Origin: Phalacrocorax aristotelis
Taxonomy: Eukaryota; Chordata; Aves; Suliformes; Phalacrocoracidae
Direction of reading: 5' to 3'
NCBI RefSeq assembly: GCF_949628215.1
Contig: NC_134283.1
Location: forward strand, 30,854,975-30,918,974
Length of the DNA stretch: 64,000 bases
This document shows, in pieces, positions 60,101-64,000 of this stretch. Both the position numbers and the translations under genes were made by a program. How positions within the stretch are numbered: position 1 is the stretch's first letter; every line of letters begins with the position of its first letter. The notes under the pieces are model-generated. The model saw only the letters and a program-made list of their open reading frames with translations, had not been told where the DNA came from and did no database searches.

Positions 60101-62531
60101 TTTCTTAATAAGGACTTTGCCAGTGGATCCTGTAAGTGCTTTAGTGGAAACTGACAGCTAAATAATCTGGAGGATCAGAAGGCATGACAGCTTGTCCTGA
60201 AATGGATGAGCTCTGTCTTTCAAACCCTGTTGGAAAACAGTCCACAGAGACTTTCAAAACCATGTGGTAGTTTACAAACTCTTTTATTGAAGAATATGTC
60301 TGACTTATGACAAAAATAATTTCTATGTGCAAATGACTTTAGATACTAGTTTAATATTACTAGGAATTATTTATTTGAAATAGAACTAAGAAACAAGTCA
60401 GTTATAGTGAGTCTCAATTACTTCCTAATGCTATGATAAGTAGATGTAACAGCCTCACTGTAGATAAAATTGTTCCATGCCTTGAAGTAACTTGTGGCAG
60501 GCAAGTGAGGGATAGTAGATTAATGGTATATCTAATCTTACCAGGCTGAGTTTGCTTAATTTATATTTTAGGTTAATTCTTTTCTTTTTTATTTATAAGC
60601 AAGTCAAGCTTAATAGGCTGCTCTAGTTTATCTGTCAGTTCTGCAAGGAATTTTTTGTTAGTTGATTTGTCTGAGTAGGTTTTAAATACGATAAAGGGAG
60701 AGACATAACCATTCTCTTGACAGCGTTCTACAGTCTGATACCTTATAGAACTGCTAATACCTTATGGAAGCGTATTGTACTAGCATAATGGTTTATAATC
60801 ATTAACTGTTCTTTTCTTTTAAATGTTAGGACGTCTGGCATGGCTTGTCTATTTTGTGGGTACTTTTGTGGGAGGACGATTAACATACACTAGTACTGAT
60901 GAACATGATGTAATGGATGGAGAACTATCCTGTCGGTAAGTATGACTTATTTTGAATTCTTTATTTTGATTTTTTTAATGATGTTTAGTATCAGCAGATA
61001 TTTTGAATTGAAATGTCTCAAATTTTGTCCAGTTCTTGGAAGGTGAGTGCTCAAGGACTATATTGATTTCCTGTGGGTTGAGACCATTCCACTGTCTTTG
61101 ATCTTTCCTGATTCATCATCCTAAGCAGTGAAGGAGCTATTAAGGCTATCATTTCAAAACTATGTTTCAGAGGAAGGGAAGAGGATTAAAGGCAAATATG
61201 TCTCTTACTATAAGCAGAGTTTAGATGTGCCCCTGCCTGTTTTCATTTGTGCGTTATACTTGAATACCAGTGTTAATTTTATTAGTTGTGAGTTGTGGGT
61301 ATTATTTTCTCGACTACTTACTTTACATTAATTATTGTGGGTGAAGAAGTGCAGAGGAACTGCTGGTTAGCATTGAAAATTTAAACTTATCTTTAGGCTA
61401 AAGCTTGAAATAAAAAAGAAGGCTCTAGACTTAAAAGTATGCTTGTCTTCATTCACAAGTACGTTAACAAAGGCGTGCATATTTGATTGTTGTTTACATC
61501 CACTAGCTAACACACGAAGAAGGGTATACAACTTAGAATTGGACAAAAGACTTATATTTTCTGCTTTGTTTCTTGCCTTCCTAATCTACCCTGGGGCTCT
61601 GTGGTGTTAGCAATCTTCTACTATGTTTTTATTAAAAGTGAGAGGTTTTAATATACAGGCTTAGAGATGAAGTAGCTACTGACTTCTAATCCAGTGACTA
61701 TATAATTCAGAATTGGCAAAAGGTGAGAATAAGTTTTTTAATTGCTAGGGAATTAGGATTTCAAAGACAAGATAGCAGAAGAACATGGGAAATTAGATAA
61801 AGGAAAATTCCTTTAAAGAATAAAGTGTTTTCATAGCTGACATAGGCTAAAATGGATTCTTTGAAATCAGTCCTGGTAATATAGAGATACATACCAAGTA
61901 AAGATTTAGGTCAGAAAATATATGTTTGTTCAGATGTTTTAGGAGAGACATAAGTGGGAAGAAGTGAGGCAGACAGTGTGTTGTATACTGCATATTTAAA
62001 CTTATTTCTAAGTACAATATTTTCAATTTCCAGGGAAATTGAACACCTCTTATCTTGCATTTGCAGTTTGAGACCCATGCTTCTCAGATTTCTTTGTTTC
62101 TTTCATCATGTAATTGATGCTTTAAGGAATAAAAAAACCCCATTTTAAAAACTCACCACAGTATAACATATATATCCGAGAAAATTTCAAGTGATGAAGT
62201 AATTAGAAAAGCATTATGTTGATGTTTATGTTTATTAATGGTCAATTAGCATAATTAGCATCTAAACAAAATAAAATCCTAGAAGAAACTTAGGCAAACA
62301 AAAAAATGACTGATGGGTTCCTAAAGAAATAAGGTGTGACAATATTGTTCAATTTGAGAATTCTTCCTGAAAATGTTTTTTTTCCTGTCATTAAGAGTTT
62401 TTCAGCTGATATCTTTGATGGATGCCCAGTTACCACAGTCTAGTAATGAAAAAGTAGAACTGGCAATTCTGTGGTTCTTGGATCAGTTCCGCAAAACATA
62501 TGTGGGAGACCAGCTTCAGCACACCTCAAAG
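34680..62531 (+). CDS. RANBP17: Ran-binding protein 17 (exportin-7 family), N-terminal half, 14 coding exons
   Basis: Fourteen exons join in frame to 570 codons; the family protein has about 1,088 aa, so the gene continues past the right edge. RANBP17 is an importin-beta superfamily nuclear transport receptor closely related to exportin-7 (XPO7). It binds RanGTP and shuttles through the nuclear pore. The N-terminal importin-beta N domain falls at about residues 30-85 ([15 protein letters not shown], then [17 protein letters not shown]). The remainder is helical HEAT-like repeat sequence. Comparison with remembered XPO7 and RANBP17 wording assigns it to RANBP17: [31 protein letters not shown] and [20 protein letters not shown] are RANBP17-like. 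All junctions are GT-AG and no frameshift or internal stop is present. Confidence 0.95.
34698..38526 (+). other. RANBP17: RANBP17 intron 1
   Basis: This intron starts inside the CpG island and then falls to ordinary AT-rich sequence. It contains G15 at 36044-36058. No other feature is recognised. Confidence 0.8.
38527..38673 (+). CDS. RANBP17: RANBP17 coding exon 2 (residues 7-55)
   Basis: This exon is 147 nt in phase 0-0. Its acceptor is ctttcctaacag and its donor is gtaagt. It encodes [18 protein letters not shown], then [15 protein letters not shown], the start of the importin-beta N domain that contacts RanGTP in this superfamily. Confidence 0.94.
39654..39744 (+). CDS. RANBP17: RANBP17 coding exon 3 (residues 56-86)
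   Basis: This exon is 91 nt. Its acceptor is tgtttttgtag and its donor is gtgagt. It leaves one base of an arginine codon. It encodes [20 protein letters not shown] and continues to EQRIDI, the second half of the importin-beta N domain. Confidence 0.94.
40909..41075 (+). CDS. RANBP17: RANBP17 coding exon 4 (residues 86-141)
   Basis: This exon is 167 nt. Its acceptor is tgcttctttacag and its donor is gtagga. It encodes [20 protein letters not shown], then ITKLGWFE, and ends DVKKFLQ. A second, stronger-looking acceptor (ttttctttgcag, ending at 40870) lies 38 nt upstream. Its use would shift the frame and reach a stop quickly, so 40909 is the protein-coding choice. Confidence 0.93.
42465..42506. 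repeat. 21-bp tandem duplication
   Basis: Two adjacent units, ttatttcacacatttaacat followed by g and ttatttcatacatttaacat followed by g, differ at one base. This is a small local duplication in RANBP17 intron 4. Confidence 0.85.
44476..44541 (+). CDS. RANBP17: RANBP17 coding exon 5 (residues 142-163)
   Basis: This exon is 66 nt in phase 0-0, and encodes [20 protein letters not shown] followed by NL. The acceptor tract is a T-run ending ctgtag, and the donor is gtaagc. Confidence 0.93.
45064..45168 (+). CDS. RANBP17: RANBP17 coding exon 6 (residues 164-198)
   Basis: This exon is 105 nt in phase 0-0. It encodes [20 protein letters not shown] and then [15 protein letters not shown]. The acceptor is acttttcttag and the donor is gtgagg. 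Confidence 0.94.
47856..48021 (+). CDS. RANBP17: RANBP17 coding exon 7 (residues 199-254)
   Basis: This exon is 166 nt and ends with one base of an isoleucine codon. It encodes [10 protein letters not shown], then [20 protein letters not shown], then [12 protein letters not shown]. The acceptor is ttctccttag and the donor is gtaaga. Confidence 0.94.
49698..49771 (+). CDS. RANBP17: RANBP17 coding exon 8 (residues 254-278)
   Basis: This exon is 74 nt and returns to phase 0. It encodes [20 protein letters not shown] and then LSQL. The acceptor is ttttccgtag and the donor is gtaagt. Confidence 0.93.
50220..50339 (+). CDS. RANBP17: RANBP17 coding exon 9 (residues 279-318)
   Basis: This exon is 120 nt in phase 0-0. 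It encodes [20 protein letters not shown], then [19 protein letters not shown]. The acceptor is ttattcttcag and the donor is gtatct. Confidence 0.94.
50590..50736 (+). CDS. RANBP17: RANBP17 coding exon 10 (residues 319-367)
   Basis: This exon is 147 nt in phase 0-0. It encodes [20 protein letters not shown], then [20 protein letters not shown], and ends TSLQ. The acceptor is ttcaaatttag and the donor is gtaaga. Confidence 0.94.
51127..51164. repeat. (TA)n(TG)n microsatellite
   Basis: Alternating atatatat passes into about twelve tg units. This is a dinucleotide microsatellite in RANBP17 intron 10, likely polymorphic. Confidence 0.9.
51641..52165 (-). mobile_element. Solo LTR of the same avian endogenous retrovirus group
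   Basis: On + it starts tgtcgtggtttaacccc and ends cagccaaaaccaggaca, flanked by 5-bp duplications actgt (51636-51640 and 52166-52170). Length is 525 bp. The TATA box (TATATAAA on minus, 51904-51911) shows the LTR reads on the minus strand, antisense to RANBP17. No internal viral genes adjoin it. It shares termini and blocks such as gagagaatcagaag and gataagaacaatttaataat-like sequence with the 31892-32380 copy. It lacks that copy's GC-rich core, so the two are different subfamilies or ages. Confidence 0.92.
52411..52583 (+). CDS. RANBP17: RANBP17 coding exon 11 (residues 368-425)
   Basis: This exon is 173 nt and leaves two bases of an arginine codon. It encodes [20 protein letters not shown], then [20 protein letters not shown]. 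The acceptor is ttttcttatag and the donor is gtaaac. Confidence 0.94.
54423..54877 (-). mobile_element. Outer CR1 LINE copy, 3' portion
   Basis: The left edge has the inverted CR1 terminal repeat (agaatcattaaggttg). The sequence runs in parallel with the 9413-10078 copy up to gacacgcttcagcacctca, where it is broken by the inner element. The continuation resumes at 55564. Confidence 0.92.
54878..55563 (-). mobile_element. Inner CR1 LINE copy inserted into the outer copy
   Basis: It begins with a different CR1 3' end (cagaattacagaaacacag, then ggttggaagggacctctgg). It runs through minus-strand coding [20 protein letters not shown], and stops near gccactgaatgccaagaagg. It splits the outer CR1 and is flanked by the hexamer acctca (54872-54877 and 55564-55569), a likely target duplication. 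Its subfamily differs from the outer copy. Confidence 0.88.
55564..56077 (-). mobile_element. Outer CR1 LINE copy, continued 5' portion
   Basis: It resumes at acctcaatgtcctccttg exactly where the outer copy was broken. It continues further into the reverse-transcriptase region than the other copies here. The minus-strand frame reads [20 protein letters not shown] and then ADNTKLG, at the position of the RT catalytic FADD-type motif, with the second D replaced by N. Frames are broken, so it is dead. Confidence 0.9.
56910..57103 (+). CDS. RANBP17: RANBP17 coding exon 12 (residues 425-490)
   Basis: This exon is 194 nt. It encodes [20 protein letters not shown], then [20 protein letters not shown], and ends TVQE with one base of a glycine codon. 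The acceptor is tttctattccag. The donor gttagt is a weaker GTTAGT form. Confidence 0.93.
57104..60829 (+). other. RANBP17: RANBP17 intron 12
   Basis: This 3.7-kb intron contains the palindrome at 58314-58426. Several TAAT-rich runs lie around it and at 59824-59850. No gene is recognised in it. Confidence 0.75.
58314..58426. repeat. Imperfect palindrome, about 47-bp arms
   Basis: The outer arms 58314-58345 and 58395-58426 are inverted copies that match at 27 of 32 positions by my hand alignment. The inner arms 58346-58361 and 58380-58394 continue the match with one gap, leaving an 18-nt loop (58362-58379). Perfect cores include atggttta/taaaccat and caataatccc/gggattattg. It does not resemble CR1 or the LTRs present here. 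Confidence 0.85.
60830..60935 (+). CDS. RANBP17: RANBP17 coding exon 13 (residues 490-525)
   Basis: This exon is 106 nt. It encodes [20 protein letters not shown], then [14 protein letters not shown], and leaves two bases of an arginine codon. The acceptor is taaatgttag and the donor is gtaagt. Confidence 0.93.
60936..62395 (+). other. RANBP17: RANBP17 intron 13
   Basis: This is plain AT-rich intron sequence between exons 13 and 14. I recognise nothing further in it. Confidence 0.8.
62396..62531 (+). CDS. RANBP17: RANBP17 coding exon 14 (residues 525-570), last in window
   Basis: This exon is 136 nt and returns to phase 0. It encodes [20 protein letters not shown], then [20 protein letters not shown], and ends TSK. 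The acceptor is ttcctgtcattaag and the donor is gtaaat. No further exon is recognisable before 64000, so the next exon lies to the right of the window. Confidence 0.93.
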
Positions 62532-64000
62532 GTAAATATTTGCTGTAAACCACAACATTTGAAATAAAAAAGCCTGTGCAGAAATTGACCTGTCAATATA
62601 TCTTACATGTAAAAGCTGTTGAGCTTAGCTGGTGGCTGATTGTCTAGGTGGAAAGATAGATGGAGAGACAGATAACTTATTAACGTGTTGTTCATCTGAG
62701 CAGGCTTCCTATCGTGTATGCTTTTGAGTTTTGGCATGCGAGGAGTTAATATTTTAACAGCTATGTTCATTAAACAATTTTAGGATACTTTGCATTTCAA
62801 TTTTTTATTTGAAACATTTAGCTGGGTTCTGCTATATTGTGTTATATTTCACAGCTGGGTACACAAGATTTATTCTTTTAATAGTTCTGTTCTTTTGACA
62901 GTTACTCATTTATGTGGTTTCCACTGCATTTCTCACATTACATGGCTTTTCTGCATTTTAAATAGGGAAGTGGGAAAAGTAAGATGCATTTTTGAAGAAG
63001 CAGCAGTTAATTCACCTTAACTGTAGGGGACAGTCGTAATATAGATGTTGTAAAGAGAATGTCAGTAAGATGAGATCAATTGATCTCAAGAAAGACTGAA
63101 AGAATTCTGTTGGAGCCCCAAGCAAATCTTTAGCAAGAATTGTGACAGTGACTGAGATTTGGGTTTACTTGTGTAGTACTCTATCCTTGCTTTCTGGTGA
63201 ATGGTCCCAATCTCAAGAATTCTTTTATCCCTTTAGGTTTGAACTGTACTTCAACTTTATTGAATAGTTCCTCACTTAATATTAAAAATAAAGTTTTACG
63301 CTATACTGAATTACTTTTTCATTAAAGCAATGTGTTCCTTTCAATTGTCAAAGCTGATTTGTTATTTTTGAATATGGTGCAGTGCTCTAATGCTAAGTAA
63401 CAGAAGGTACTCAGTAAAAATGTACTCATGGTCCTGGTATTTTTATTAGCAAAACTCCTGTTGATTGCAATTCAAAGGCAACGTGGCTGTACAGCACTTG
63501 TAATTCCTGGATTATATTTTCTTTCTATCTAATTTTGAGGGTTTTGTTGTAGGTGTGTGAAGAAACCCTATCAATGTAAACAGATTGTTATTAGGAGATT
63601 ATATAGCCAAGCTTTTGATGTCCATCTTTATAGAAAGCTGGAAGAAGCATTTGTATGTGGGTGAAGCAAAGGAAAAAAGCCTGAAGTGTATTATTTATAC
63701 CTAATCACCTGGAGCTCTGTTGTCAGTAGGAAAAAAAAAAAAAAAGTAAAACTTGAACATTTGCCAACTACACCAGAATTCAATACATATTAATTTATCC
63801 AGCTCAGCAATGTGTTTTGAATAACCATAAGACTGCCTCTGCAATTGCATTGTGTGTGTAAGGTTAAACCGTTAATTATTGAGTAAAATGCTGGCTAATG
63901 TTTCCATTTGATTTATTGAAGAGCACTTTGAACAGAAAGAATTAACTTTTACTGAAAGGACATGGGGGAAACTGTAGGATGAGTTTAAGAAAACGTTTTT
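62532..64000 (+). other. RANBP17: RANBP17 intron 14, partial
   Basis: This intron runs to the window edge and contains an A15 run near 63731-63745. No exon, RNA or repeat is recognised. The family's next residues are not found here. Confidence 0.75.

Noticed and set aside
1-64000. CRISPR arrays, operons, tRNA or rRNA genes
   Set aside because: None seen. The window is vertebrate nuclear DNA and no spaced direct repeats or cloverleaf-type genes were recognised.

Overview
This is a eukaryotic, almost certainly avian, nuclear window. Three facts support this. There are intron-split vertebrate genes with GT-AG junctions. There are several CR1 LINE fragments with the characteristic terminal gattctatgattctatg repeats. 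Two solo LTRs belong to a family I know from bird genomes. The gene order GABRP then RANBP17, both on the + strand, matches the conserved vertebrate block that in human lies on 5q35 (GABRP-RANBP17-TLX3). The species cannot be named from the window.

Layout: (1) 1-3841 holds the last four coding exons of GABRP, the GABA-A receptor pi subunit; the 5' part lies before the window. A probable 3' UTR follows to about 5030. (2) 5030-18446 is intergenic. It contains a CR1 fragment on the minus strand (9413-10078), simple repeats, and an AT-rich stretch near 14.1-14.65 kb that looks like a candidate regulatory element. (3) 18447-27785 is a complete four-exon gene (+) encoding a 297-aa secreted protein with signal peptide, IGFBP-type N domain, Kazal domain, I-set Ig domain and an acidic tyrosine-rich tail. 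This is the KAZALD1 architecture, but it sits between GABRP and RANBP17, where I know of no human gene. Intron 1 carries an unexplained coding-like patch at 23171-23291. (4) 27786-34679 is intergenic. It includes a CpG-rich solo LTR (31892-32380) with a perfect 5-bp target duplication, then the RANBP17 CpG-island promoter (about 34.35-35.58 kb). (5) 34680-62531 holds the first 14 coding exons of RANBP17, 570 codons, roughly half the usual protein. The gene runs off the right edge. Its introns hold a CR1 inserted into another CR1 (54423-56077), a second solo LTR of the same family (51641-52165, 5-bp target duplication), and an approximately 113-nt imperfect palindrome (58314-58426).

All splice junctions assigned are GT-AG and every exon-exon phase joins correctly, so the three gene models are internally consistent. 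The genes are not an operon and have no obvious shared function: a chloride-channel subunit, a secreted extracellular-matrix or growth-factor-binding type protein, and a nuclear transport receptor. The least explained items are the KAZALD1-like gene at this locus, the intronic palindrome, and the coding-like patch in KAZALD1-like intron 1.
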